NCBI GenBank assembly: GCA_003158875.1
Contig: PMLK01000081.1
Coordinates: forward strand, 26,173-58,282
Source: Chloroflexota bacterium
Lineage (GTDB): Bacteria; Chloroflexota; Limnocylindria; Limnocylindrales; CSP1-4
Reading direction: 5' to 3'
Length of the DNA stretch: 32,110 nucleotides
Positions 8,801-15,964 of this stretch are shown in pieces; positions within the stretch are counted from its first letter, which is position 1; each line of letters opens with the position of its first letter. Below the pieces are notes generated by a model. That model ran no database searches, was not told the DNA's origin, and worked only from the letters and a program-made list of their open reading frames with translations. A program made the position numbers and the translations under genes.

Positions 8801-9390
8801 CCGAACTCGGCGATCCATACCAGGCCGCTAAAGCGAGCTGGCGTGAGGCCGAGGCCATGCTGGACGAAGCCCACGGCCGCTCGACTCGCACCGTGGCCCG
8901 CGAACCTCTCACCGTAGCGGCACAGGGCGCCTTCAAGCTCGGGGCGTGGCCTCTTCTCCGGTCGATCGCCGAGCTGTCACGACGGGCGATGCTGACACTG
9001 CCCAAGCCGATCGAGGCCGCTCTGGCGGGCCGCATGGAGCCGGTCGCGGCTTCGGCCAGGCCGCAGAGTCGAGTCGCCGCTCCGGGCAGGTCGGGCGTGA
9101 CCACCTGGCCGGCCGGATCGAACTCGAGGCCGGGCCGAGGGCTGCTGGCCGATTTCGCCGCTCAGCCGAGGCAGCCGGCCCAGCACGACTTCGGTCTGAG
9201 CAAGCGCGAGCTGGAGGTTCTGGCGCTGATTGCCGAAGGCCGCAGCAACCCGGAAATCGGCCGCCGCCTCTTCATCACCCGCAAGACCGTGGCCGTCCAC
9301 GTCAGCAACATCCTGACCAAGCTCGGTGTGTCCGGCCGCGTGGAAGCAGCCGCAGCAGCAATCCGACTGAACATCACCGCGCGCGAGTAG
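5863..9390 (+). CDS. LuxR-family transcriptional regulator, large ATP-binding (LAL/MalT-like) type
   Basis: 1175 residues. An AAA/STAND-type ATPase region (about 27-330) has a Walker A-like GTSGTGLT (56-63) and a Walker B-like VVVMLEDLHHAD. A long alpha-helical TPR-like region follows, and a C-terminal LuxR HTH (LSKRELEVLALIAEGRSNPE to HVSNILTKLGVSGR). The family uses ATP and an inducer to form an active DNA-binding oligomer. The Walker A lysine is replaced by Leu-62 (codon CTC), so normal nucleotide hydrolysis is doubtful. About 85 residues of Ser/Ala/Arg-rich disorder (around 386-470) are inserted between FLIET and LIGFRHELIAEAI, in what should be a winged-helix segment. ATG 5863 was chosen because the upstream extension is unlike the family and overlaps the divergent promoter region. 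Target genes cannot be inferred. Confidence 0.88.
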   Translation: MTVSERIGSDQAFDGASMHRRLWSERFIGRERAMERIALGLQGIADGRPSTLLLSGTSGTGLTRLLAETSRRVAALAEPFAAIHGVSTPATSGVPYAPVTTALQRLLTPLPDDALATLVGPSGDSIARLVPAIEPRLERLDLLPARPRIAAIEWREARMYEAVLGLLERLGERQPVVVMLEDLHHADAATRGLVTFLARVTRGQRVMLLATYQPDRLQRTHPLRTTLATLTSSPAVGGVEVEPLDRTELAQLIESIEGARPSSTTLLLVAERSHGNPLIAEELLAARRELLGVTLAGRFDRLVTARASLRSPECRRVLRLLSMAGSMIDMPMLLSMAAEFEERSPSRPPRSASAARSGDILESDFAAGVAEALEHGFLIETPSGLSGGDDGPAAGSSVNGTEAASRDARPESRRASSRLAASSHAAASGRLAPTGRSAGARASRSAGARTGRDAAPQSPPESSPEAAGERLIGFRHELIAEAIAGDLLPATRRRYNAALAAARSGAPEPEPAAARTHYMEAHQLAEAETAALEAAAAAEALDAGADALVHYECALSLHEVVTDGEPGAGASDLYSRAAEAAFASGDPARACAYAEAAAAALDDPRERLSLGLVMERLGGYRRASGDHEGSLVAYRRAVELVPSEPTAARARVLGSLAQFRMLEGVFSEAKRYAQEAVDVATEVGEDARQELLHATCTLAVADAWGEDPEPAVWQLRQTRDVASELGHLDDLFRVYANLTTVLDLLGRREEAIAIAYEGIAEAERAGQATVYGNFLRANAADSLFFLGRWEECRRLCLEALSWNPVGIWYLSPLHSLAMLEVATGAGETAGRLLGQELLAIETVQDPQFSVPAQQTAAEYALWQEDLVDAHRAAERGWLRVSDTEDWLLMARMAATYLEVDATVAQDALRRRDLATLAATRERSMPVILRAEAVVRACGVSPSTGSRRQADLAIRTARAYRMRVEGSDDPAVWRQLAVDWTELGDPYQAAKASWREAEAMLDEAHGRSTRTVAREPLTVAAQGAFKLGAWPLLRSIAELSRRAMLTLPKPIEAALAGRMEPVAASARPQSRVAAPGRSGVTTWPAGSNSRPGRGLLADFAAQPRQPAQHDFGLSKRELEVLALIAEGRSNPEIGRRLFITRKTVAVHVSNILTKLGVSGRVEAAAAAIRLNITARE
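7167..7214 (+). repeat. 24-bp tandem duplication within the LAL regulator gene
   Basis: Two adjacent 24-bp copies beginning CCGATCCGCCGGGGCGCGT (7167-7190 and 7191-7214) differ only near the end. They encode repeated RSAGAR segments in the disordered insertion. Confidence 0.8.
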
Positions 9391-9426
9391 CGGCCGATGG
9401 GCGCGCCGGGGCCCGGACAACAAGAA

Positions 9427-9449
9427 ACCCGGGCCTGTTGAGCCCGGGT
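9427..9449 (-). terminator. Intrinsic terminator of the 30-residue peptide gene
   Basis: On the minus strand ACCCGGGC, a 7-nt loop and GCCCGGGT form a perfect 8-bp stem, followed by the T-rich TTTCTTGTTG. It starts 18 nt after the peptide stop codon. On the plus strand the hairpin lies 36 nt after the LAL regulator stop but lacks a T-run, so it is best read as the leftward terminator, possibly acting both ways. Confidence 0.75.
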
Positions 9450-9467
9450 CCCTGCCTGTAGGACGAC

Positions 9468-9560
9468 CTACCAGCGTCGGCCCATGATGCCGAAAAACAC
9501 CAGTAGGACGGGGGCCATGGTGCCCAAGGCCCATGATGCGCGCCGCAATGTTGACTTCAC
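9468..9560 (-). CDS. 30-residue predicted membrane peptide, unknown function
   Basis: GTG start at 9560, TAG stop at 9468. The peptide begins VKSTLRRASWALG, has a hydrophobic core TMAPVLLVFFGIMG and ends RRW: a basic N-terminus, one short membrane segment and a basic C-terminus. A strong Shine-Dalgarno (AAAGGAG, GGAG at 9567-9570) lies 6 nt before this GTG; a second in-frame GTG at 9563 is only 3 nt away and less likely. A promoter-like pair lies upstream (9609-9637) and a T-tailed hairpin downstream (9427-9449). Having all four expression signals around so short a frame makes a real gene likely. I do not recognise the peptide. Options are a regulator of a membrane protein, a toxin-like peptide or a small accessory subunit. 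Confidence 0.72.
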   Translation of the reverse strand: MKSTLRRASWALGTMAPVLLVFFGIMGRRW

Positions 9561-9608
9561 CACTAACTCCTTTGCGATCCCTCGCCACGTACTTTTCGCA
9601 GCTGATTC

Positions 9609-9637
9609 ACCGTACGCGTGCCGCAGTGGTGCCGCAA
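9609..9637 (-). promoter_or_regulatory. Promoter of the small peptide gene
   Basis: On the minus strand TTGCGG (9632-9637) and TACGGT (9609-9614) are separated by exactly 17 bp. This would put transcription start near 9602 and give a leader of about 40 nt before GTG 9560. Confidence 0.55.
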
Positions 9638-9654
9638 TCGCCATTACGTACGGT
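9609..9654. repeat. 8-bp inverted repeat around the small-gene promoter
   Basis: ACCGTACG (9609-9616) and CGTACGGT (9647-9654) are perfect inverted copies 30 bp apart. One covers the -10 hexamer; the other lies just upstream of the -35. This is a plausible paired operator for a dimeric regulator. Confidence 0.5.
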
Positions 9655-9705
9655 CCGGTCCCAACTGGCCGGATGGGCGGTCCTCCCGAGCGTCATCCAG
9701 CTGGG

Positions 9706-12423
9706 CTAGGAAGCCCGTGCCAGGGCGTCTTCGACGGCGGCGAGCAGCGCCTCGGCGGTGAAGGGCTTCGATAGGAAGTTGATGTTCGGCTCCAGAACGC
9801 CGTGCCTCACGATGGCGTGCTCCGCGTGCCCCGACATGTACAGGACCTGGAGTCCCGGGTGCGTGGTTGCCAGGCGGGCGGCGACTTCGCGACCGCTCAT
9901 GTTGGGCATCACTACGTCGGTCAAGAGCAGCGCGATCGGTTGATCCGCGGCGGTTACGAAAGCCTCCTGTCCGCCGATCGCGGCCAGGACGCGGTGCCCG
10001 GCGTGCTCCAGGACGCGAGTGACGAAGCCACGTACTCCGGGATCGTCCTCGACCACCAGGATCGTGGCAGTGCGCCTGGCAGTCACGGAGTCGGAAGTTG
10101 ACGGTGGTTCATCGGCGGCCTCTCCGAGTCGCGGATCCGCGAGCGGCAGGTAGATGCTGAACGTCGCTCCGCAGCCGGGACTGCTACTGGCCAGAATGTC
10201 CCCGCCGGACTGGCGCACGATCCCATACACCGTGGCAAGGCCGAGCCCGGTTCCCCGGCCCGGGCCTTTGGTGGTGAAGAACGGCTCGAAGATATGGGCC
10301 ATCGTCTCTTCGTCCATGCCCATGCCAGTGTCGGTCACGGACAGCATCGCGTTTCGCCCCAGGGTGGCCGACGGATATTGACGGGCGAAGTCCTCATCGA
10401 CGTCCACTTCAGTCGCCTGGATCGTGAGAGACCCGCCGTCGGGCATGGCGTCGCGAGCGTTGACGGCGAGATTGACGATGACCTGCTCGATCTGGCTGGG
10501 GTCCGCCAGGATCGTCACTCGACCCGGCGGTGTGATCGTCGCCAGGGAAACGTCTTCGCCCAACAGGCGGGTCAGCATCGGTTCCACGTTGTGGACGATC
10601 TCGCCGAGATCTATGAACTGGGGCTGGAGGACGGTTCGTCGCGCGAATGCCAGGAGCTGACGCGTGAGTCCGGCGGCGCGATCAGCGGCCCGTTCGATCT
10701 GCTCAAGGTCCGCCCGGGCTTCGTGATCTGGACCCACATCGTGCAGGGCGAGCGTCGCGTAGCCGCGGATGGCGGTCAGCAAGTTGTTGAAGTCGTGAGC
10801 GATGCCGCCGGCGAGCTGACCGATCCCATCCATCTTCTGGACCTGGCGAAGCTGCTCTTCGAGGGCCACTCGTTCGGCCTCCGCCTGGCGTCGCTCTGTG
10901 ATGTCGCGGGCAATGCCGAGCACCGCGACACGGCCGCCCAGGTCCAACATAGTGAGGCTGACCTCGACCGGGAAAACGGTCCCATCTTTGCGAACGTGCA
11001 GCGTCTCGAAGAAGGTGCTGCCGGAGGCCATAATGTCTGCCATCCGCTCGTTCCAGGCCGGCGATGTGGCGGCCGACTCGATCTGTGCGGGAGCTATGGC
11101 CAGCAGCTCGTCGCGCGAATAGCCGAGGTTCCGGCAAGCGCGCTGGTTGACTTCGATGAACGGGCCGTTGGGGTCCCACATGAAGATCGCGTCGCCGGCT
11201 TGCTCGAACAGAGCGCGGAAACGTTCCTCTGAGAGTCGCAGGGCCTGTTCGGCCTCGAAGCGTTCGGTGATGTCGACCGCGGCCGCGATGACGCCGTCGA
11301 TCGTTCCGTCGTCGGCCCGCATCGGCGCCTTGGTGAAGATGACTCGCCTGGTTCCCCCTCCAGCCTCGGTAATCAGATCTTCATGGGTATGGATCTGGCC
11401 ATCGGCCATTACGGCCGCGTCCACAGCGGCATGCATCTCGTTGTTGCTTATGCCGAGGTCCGGACCGACCCGGCCGACCGCCGCGCCCGGAGTAGTGCCG
11501 CGAACTGTGGCGAAGGCCGCATTGGCCAGGGTGACCCGCCCTCGCCGGTCCTTGGCGATGATGGGGATAGGAATGGCGTCGATGATCTGCTGGAGGAATC
11601 TCGCTTGGGCAAGCGCGGTCCCTTGAGCCCTCTTGCGCTCCGATATGTCGCGCTGCACGGACAGAATGGCCGCCTGGCCGCGAAATTCGATCCGTCGTGA
11701 CGATACTTCGACGGGGATGACCCTCCCGTCGTGCGTCAGGTGGGCGGTTTCGAACACGGCCGAGCCGTTCTCCACCACATCTGCGATTCCGGCGGCGATC
11801 GGCTCGCGCCAATCCGGCGCGCTGATATCCGCGACAGTCAGGTTGAGCAGTTCGTCGCGTGAGTAGCCGAGCCGTTCGCACATCACCCGGTTGACTTCCA
11901 CGAACGTCCTGCCCGGTACGTGAATGGCGACTGCGTCGGCGACGTTGTCGAAGATCGCCCGGAATTGCTGCTCCGATTGTCGAACGGCTTCTTTGGCGCT
12001 GTACCGGCTGGCGACATCGTCGAGGATCGACCCGGCGCAGTCGCCGGCCGCCTGGAAGAATGCGGCGATCTTGCAGCCATTCCCGGAGGGGAATACCGCA
12101 AATCTGTGCTCGACCGTTCGAATCGAGCCGTCGGCATGCCGGAGCTGGATGTCGGGATGAGCTCCGACGTCTGGAATCTTTCCGGAGGCCTGCACGGCCG
12201 CGAGCATGGCCTTGACCTTGCCTCGTATCTCGTCCGGTGTACGGTCCGTGGCGGCGATCAGGGCGCTGACGTCCCAGGCGTACAGACCGATCATCTCGGA
12301 GGCGTGGCGGCCGGTCAGGACCTCCATCTCCGGGCCCCAGGTCGTGACTATGCCTTGCTCGTCTGTCAGAACCACGGCTGCCGCCGCAGCTGCCTGCGAT
12401 CCTGATTTGCCTGGGTTCTTCAC
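9706..12423 (-). CDS. Soluble hybrid sensor histidine kinase with four PAS domains and a C-terminal receiver
   Basis: 905 residues. Four PAS-like domains (about 10-130, 150-265, 275-390, 398-515), then HisKA with phospho-acceptor His-543 (GGIAHDFNNLL), an HATPase domain with N box NLAVNARDAM, G1 DTGMGMD, F box FEPFFTTK and G2 GTGLGLATV, and a receiver domain (787-903) with acidic pair EDD, phospho-Asp 836 (LLTDVVMP) and Lys-886 (LSKPF). All catalytic residues are present. There is no signal or membrane helix, so it senses a cytoplasmic cue such as redox state or a small molecule; no heme or flavin signature is visible. GTG 12423 has AAAGGTG four bases upstream. No DNA-binding response regulator is adjacent, so output is unknown. 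It follows the transhydrogenase operon on the same strand. Confidence 0.93.
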   Translation of the reverse strand: MKNPGKSGSQAAAAAAVVLTDEQGIVTTWGPEMEVLTGRHASEMIGLYAWDVSALIAATDRTPDEIRGKVKAMLAAVQASGKIPDVGAHPDIQLRHADGSIRTVEHRFAVFPSGNGCKIAAFFQAAGDCAGSILDDVASRYSAKEAVRQSEQQFRAIFDNVADAVAIHVPGRTFVEVNRVMCERLGYSRDELLNLTVADISAPDWREPIAAGIADVVENGSAVFETAHLTHDGRVIPVEVSSRRIEFRGQAAILSVQRDISERKRAQGTALAQARFLQQIIDAIPIPIIAKDRRGRVTLANAAFATVRGTTPGAAVGRVGPDLGISNNEMHAAVDAAVMADGQIHTHEDLITEAGGGTRRVIFTKAPMRADDGTIDGVIAAAVDITERFEAEQALRLSEERFRALFEQAGDAIFMWDPNGPFIEVNQRACRNLGYSRDELLAIAPAQIESAATSPAWNERMADIMASGSTFFETLHVRKDGTVFPVEVSLTMLDLGGRVAVLGIARDITERRQAEAERVALEEQLRQVQKMDGIGQLAGGIAHDFNNLLTAIRGYATLALHDVGPDHEARADLEQIERAADRAAGLTRQLLAFARRTVLQPQFIDLGEIVHNVEPMLTRLLGEDVSLATITPPGRVTILADPSQIEQVIVNLAVNARDAMPDGGSLTIQATEVDVDEDFARQYPSATLGRNAMLSVTDTGMGMDEETMAHIFEPFFTTKGPGRGTGLGLATVYGIVRQSGGDILASSSPGCGATFSIYLPLADPRLGEAADEPPSTSDSVTARRTATILVVEDDPGVRGFVTRVLEHAGHRVLAAIGGQEAFVTAADQPIALLLTDVVMPNMSGREVAARLATTHPGLQVLYMSGHAEHAIVRHGVLEPNINFLSKPFTAEALLAAVEDALARAS

Positions 12424-12551
12424 GCCGCACCTTTGCCCCGGCCGGATCTCGGTCGATCCCTGTCGTCCGCGCGGGTGCCGGAGTTGGGCAAGTGCAGCCC
12501 CGGAGTATGGCTCTGCCAGGGCTGCCGGCAGCGGTCGACGAACTGGATCAT
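12420..12551 (-). CDS. Possible 43-residue upstream ORF translationally coupled to the histidine kinase
   Basis: ATG 12551 to a TGA that overlaps the kinase GTG by the 4-nt GTGA seen at most operon junctions in this window. The peptide starts MIQFVDRCRQPWQS and becomes Arg/Gly-rich. It has only weak ribosome-binding potential and no recognisable domain, so it may be chance or a leader peptide controlling the kinase. Confidence 0.3.
   Translation of the reverse strand: MIQFVDRCRQPWQSHTPGLHLPNSGTRADDRDRPRSGRGKGAA
12521..12532. repeat. 12-bp perfect palindrome in the histidine kinase leader
   Basis: GCTGCCGGCAGC reads the same on both strands and lies about 100 bp before the kinase start. It could be an operator, but GC-rich palindromes this short arise by chance. 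Confidence 0.3.
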
Positions 12552-12610
12552 GTCACCGCAGCAGGACCAGATCAACGAGGATTCAGCGTGCCCTGCAGCT
12601 GACCAACAGT

Positions 12611-14071
12611 CTAGAGCGCCTTGATGGCCCCTATCAGCTCGGCGAGACCCTTCTTGGCGTCGGCAAAGAACATGCCAGTCTTGGGGTTCAGGTATAGCGG
12701 GTTGTCGATGCCGGCGTAACCGCGGCCCATCGACCGCTTGAGCACGATGACCGATCGCGCCTTGTCGACGTCGAGGATCGGCATGCCGTAGATGGGGCTG
12801 GCGGGGTCGGTGCGGGATGCCGGGTTCGTGACGTCGTTGGCGCCGACGACGAGCGCGACGTCGGTCCTCTCAAACTCGGGGTTGATCTCGTCCATCTCGC
12901 GCAGCTGCGGATAGGGCACGTTGGCCTCGGCCAGAAGCACGTTCATGTGGCCGGGCATACGGCCGGCCACGGGGTGGATGGCGTAGGAGACTTCGATGCC
13001 GCGGGCCTCGAGCAGATCGGCCAGCTCGCGGACGCCGTGCTGGGCCTGAGCCACGGCCAGGCCGTAACCCGGGACGATGATGACCTTGCTCGCATAGGCG
13101 AGCTGAATCGCGGCGTCGTCAACGGACACTTCGCGAATCGTCCCGTCCGTGCCGGCGGCCGCTGCCTGCGTGCCTTCGCCGGCGCCGAAACCACCAACGA
13201 GGATGTTGCCGATCGACCTGTTCATGGCGTTGGCCATGAGGCGCGTGAGTATCGCGCCAGAGGCGCCGACCAGGGCACCGGCCACGATCAGAATCACGTT
13301 CCCGACGACGAAGCCGGCCATCGAGACGGCGGTGCCGGTGAAGGCGTTGAGAAGCGAGATCACGACGGGCATGTCCGCGCCGCCGATCGGCAGAACCATC
13401 AGCAGGCCGAAGACCAGGGCGCAAATCAGAGCCACAACCAGCAGCGTGTACAGCACGCTGACGTCGTAGCTGACCGTTCCACTGCCGGCCATGACCAGGA
13501 CGATCGAGACGCTGATCCCCACCACAACGGTGAGCCATGACAGGATGCGACCGCCGGGAATGGAGATCGGCTGGCCGCGGATCAGGCCCATGAGCTTGGC
13601 TGAAGCCACGAGCGACCCGGTGAACGTCACCGATCCCACGATGACATCGGCCAGGATGAAGAAGGTCCGCCAGCCGTCCAGGCCCGGAGCGCCGCCGGAG
13701 AGGACGCGATGACCGTCGAGGGCGATGAAATCGTTGAGGGCCAGCACGGCCGCGGCGCCGCCACCGACGGCATTGAAGAGCGACACGAGCTGCGGCATGG
13801 CGGTCATGGCCACGCTGCGGGCCAGCCGGAGCCCTAACCCGCCACCGACCACGAAGCCGCCGACGATGATGAGCCAGTTGACCGGGCCTACGCCTGCTTG
13901 AGTTACGGAGATGAGCTGGGCCACTACCGCGATGATCATGCCCGTGGCAGACACGCGGTTGCCCGTTCTGGCGGTAGCTGGGGAATTCATCTGGTGCAAG
14001 CCCATCACGAACAGGGCCGCACCCGCGATGAAAGCGAGATGGACGAGATATCCGATGTCGGTGGCGTTCAT
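12611..14071 (-). CDS. pntB: NAD(P)(+) transhydrogenase, beta subunit
   Basis: 486 residues. The N-terminal part (about 1-290) is a multi-helix membrane domain (dII) forming part of the proton channel. The C-terminal dIII domain binds NADP(H): VIIVPGYGLAVAQAQHGVRE, then HPVAGRMPGHMNVLLAEA, LVVGANDVTNPAS, VIVLKRSMGRGYAG and MFFADAKK, all hallmark motifs. With the two alpha-subunit pieces upstream it transfers hydride between NADH and NADP+ coupled to proton movement, chiefly supplying NADPH. The ATG follows the pntAB stop by 11 nt, the last gene of a three-gene operon. Confidence 0.97.
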   Translation of the reverse strand: MNATDIGYLVHLAFIAGAALFVMGLHQMNSPATARTGNRVSATGMIIAVVAQLISVTQAGVGPVNWLIIVGGFVVGGGLGLRLARSVAMTAMPQLVSLFNAVGGGAAAVLALNDFIALDGHRVLSGGAPGLDGWRTFFILADVIVGSVTFTGSLVASAKLMGLIRGQPISIPGGRILSWLTVVVGISVSIVLVMAGSGTVSYDVSVLYTLLVVALICALVFGLLMVLPIGGADMPVVISLLNAFTGTAVSMAGFVVGNVILIVAGALVGASGAILTRLMANAMNRSIGNILVGGFGAGEGTQAAAAGTDGTIREVSVDDAAIQLAYASKVIIVPGYGLAVAQAQHGVRELADLLEARGIEVSYAIHPVAGRMPGHMNVLLAEANVPYPQLREMDEINPEFERTDVALVVGANDVTNPASRTDPASPIYGMPILDVDKARSVIVLKRSMGRGYAGIDNPLYLNPKTGMFFADAKKGLAELIGAIKAL

Positions 14072-14082
14072 CTAGATCCTCG

Positions 14083-14397
14083 TCACTTCGCCGCTTTGTC
14101 GGTGGTGGGCGTGGGGCGCCGTCTGAACATCTGGAGCATCCGATCGGTAACCAGGTAGCCGCCGACGACGTTTGCGCCGGCGAAGGCCATCGCGACGAAG
14201 GCAAGGGATCCGGCGAGCGGATTATTGGCCGTGGCGGCGAGGCCGATGGCGCCGACCAGCACGATGCCGTGAATCGAGTTCGTACCCGACATCAGTGGTG
14301 TGTGAAGAGTGGCCGGGACCTTACTGATGACCTCGAAACCTAGAAGGATCGCCAGAACGAATACCGTCAACGAGTCGAGCAGTGTGGCTACGTTCAT
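14083..14397 (-). CDS. pntAB: NAD(P)(+) transhydrogenase, alpha subunit part 2 (membrane)
   Basis: 104 residues with three membrane helices (roughly 6-24, 42-58, 62-82), matching the small dII alpha-2 subunit of split-type transhydrogenases. The motif SKVPATLHTPLMSGTNSIHG is typical of the family. Its ATG overlaps the stop of the NAD-binding subunit by 4 nt (ATGA), so translation is probably coupled. It pairs with PntB in the membrane to form the proton path. Confidence 0.95.
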   Translation of the reverse strand: MNVATLLDSLTVFVLAILLGFEVISKVPATLHTPLMSGTNSIHGIVLVGAIGLAATANNPLAGSLAFVAMAFAGANVVGGYLVTDRMLQMFRRRPTPTTDKAAK

Positions 14398-15554
14398 GCC
14401 CTGGCGCCTCCGCGGGACTTCGGCTGAAGGAGTTGCTTGGTGGCCGTTTGGACCACTTCGCCTCCATGGGTGATGACGGTCGCGGCCGTGACCTCGTCGT
14501 CGAAATCGAGCCGGAACTCACCGCGTTTGATGAAGTTGAGCAGCAGGTTGTAGATGTTGCGGGAGTAGAACGAACTCGAGCCGGTCGGCATCGACGACGG
14601 CAGGTTCAGCGGGGCGTGGATGGCGACTCCGTTCTTGGTCATGGCCACCTTGCCGGGCTGGGACAGCTCGCAGTTGCCGCCGAGATCGCCGGCGGCCATG
14701 TCCAGGACGATAGAGCCGGGGCGCATGCACTCGACCGCCTCGGCCGTCACCAGAACCGGGGGACGCCGGCCGGGGACCTGGGCGGTGGTGATGACGATGT
14801 CCTGGGCGGCGATTATGTCGTTCAGCTCTGCTTGTTGAGCGGCCTGTTCCGTGGCCGTGAGCGCCCGAGCGTAGCCGCCCTCGCCGGATGCGTCGACGGC
14901 GGACTTGAGCGCTACGAACTGCGCCCCGAGCGACTCGGCCTGTTCGCGCGTGGCGGCGCGAACGTCATAGGCCTTCACCTGCGCCCCGAGACGGCGAGCG
15001 GTGGCGATTGCCTGGAGACCGGCCACGCCCACGCCCAGGACGAGTACGTTGGCCGGCTTGGCCGTGCCGGCGGGCGTCGTCAGAAGCGGAAAGTAGCGGC
15101 CGAAGGCCTCGGCAGCGACGAGAACGGCCTTGTAGCCGGCCACGTTCGCTTGCGACGAGAGAGCGTCCATTCCCTGGGCGCGGCTCAAGGTGCGTGGAAT
15201 CGCGTCCAGGCTGATCGCGGTCACACCAAGAGACGCGAACTGCGCCATGGCGGCGGGGTCGAGCAGCGGAGCCAGCAGGCCGATCACGACCTGCCCGGAG
15301 TGGAGCTGCTGCATCTCGGCCGGGGACGGACGGTTGATCCGAAGAATCACGTCGGCTTGCGAATACAGGTTGGCCGTGGTGACGATCTTGGCGCCGGCCT
15401 CGGCGTAGTCGACGTCCTGGAAGAATGCCTCCGCGCCCGCGCCGCGCTCCACGAGCACATGGATCTCGGCGGTTCGCAGCTTAGCCACCGCTTCGGGGAT
15501 CAGTGCCACACGGCGCTCCCCGGGTGTGGTCTCCCTGGCGACGCCAATTTTCAT
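14394..15554 (-). CDS. pntAA: NAD(P)(+) transhydrogenase, alpha subunit part 1 (NAD-binding)
   Basis: 386 residues from ATG 15554, which has AGGTGA about 8 nt upstream; an in-frame extension to 15614 is unsupported. It is the soluble dI domain of the alanine dehydrogenase/PNT family: MKIGVARETTPGERRVALIP at the start, the RAQGMDALSSQANVAGYKAV signature (about 126-144) and the NAD-binding Rossmann motif VLVLGVGVAGLQAI (170-183). It binds NAD(H) and passes hydride to NADP(H) on PntB. The three-piece layout (PntAA, PntAB, PntB) is common in bacteria outside Enterobacteria. Confidence 0.96.
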   Translation of the reverse strand: MKIGVARETTPGERRVALIPEAVAKLRTAEIHVLVERGAGAEAFFQDVDYAEAGAKIVTTANLYSQADVILRINRPSPAEMQQLHSGQVVIGLLAPLLDPAAMAQFASLGVTAISLDAIPRTLSRAQGMDALSSQANVAGYKAVLVAAEAFGRYFPLLTTPAGTAKPANVLVLGVGVAGLQAIATARRLGAQVKAYDVRAATREQAESLGAQFVALKSAVDASGEGGYARALTATEQAAQQAELNDIIAAQDIVITTAQVPGRRPPVLVTAEAVECMRPGSIVLDMAAGDLGGNCELSQPGKVAMTKNGVAIHAPLNLPSSMPTGSSSFYSRNIYNLLLNFIKRGEFRLDFDDEVTAATVITHGGEVVQTATKQLLQPKSRGGARA

Positions 15555-15624
15555 AGCGATATCACCTGCTGTACGCGCATGGATCGGCCCCGTCAGGGCG
15601 AGAGCGCCCAGCAACGGCGCCGCA

Positions 15625-15638
15625 TGTCCGTTCGGACA
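15625..15638. promoter_or_regulatory. Palindromic operator candidate upstream of pntAA
   Basis: TGTCCG-TT-CGGACA is a perfect 6-bp inverted repeat with a 2-bp centre, 71 bp upstream of the pntAA ATG. Its form suits a dimeric repressor. No regulator family is identifiable. Confidence 0.4.
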
Positions 15639-15888
15639 CCTGGCGTCGATCGGAAAGGACGCCCCAGAAGTCTAGCCGGGCTTGGCCAGGCATGTCGCGG
15701 CGCGCCTCAGCGGGAGGTCCTCGAAACCCACCCGGACGGGTCGTGGTCCGCCCTGCGCAACCGGCCCGCACTGTTCGAGTTCCGGCAAGGCCGGCACTGG
15801 CTCGTCGGACCTGTTCCGCCCCCTCATACATCTGTGAGATTCGGCTCGGATAACTTGCGAATCTCCTGGTCAGCGCACTTCAAGAGCG

Positions 15889-15894
15889 TATAGT
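15889..15894 (+). promoter_or_regulatory. Putative -10 box for the unknown two-gene operon
   Basis: TATAGT, a near-consensus -10 hexamer, lies 70 bp before the chosen ATG at 15965. No clear -35 is seen. Confidence 0.35.
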
Positions 15895-15964
15895 CGAATC
15901 TGCTATCGCCCTGACATCGGGCGGTGAAATGAATCCCGCCCCCAGCTCTGAGGAGAGGCGCGAG

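Larger units (their letters stand above)
15555..15964. other. 410-bp divergent intergenic region (pnt operon / unknown pair)
   Basis: It contains start signals for both directions. I see a palindrome at 15625-15638 about 75 bp before pntAA, a TAGACT on the minus strand (15669-15674) that could be a -10 box, and TATAGT at 15889-15894 on the plus strand. A plus-strand frame near 15710-15890 reads protein-like but has no start codon or ribosome site, so I do not call it a gene. Confidence 0.5.

Noticed and set aside
15690-15893. Protein-like plus-strand frame reading HPDGSWSALRNRPALFEF
   Set aside because: No start codon or ribosome site in frame and no recognisable domain; possibly a decayed gene but not supportable.
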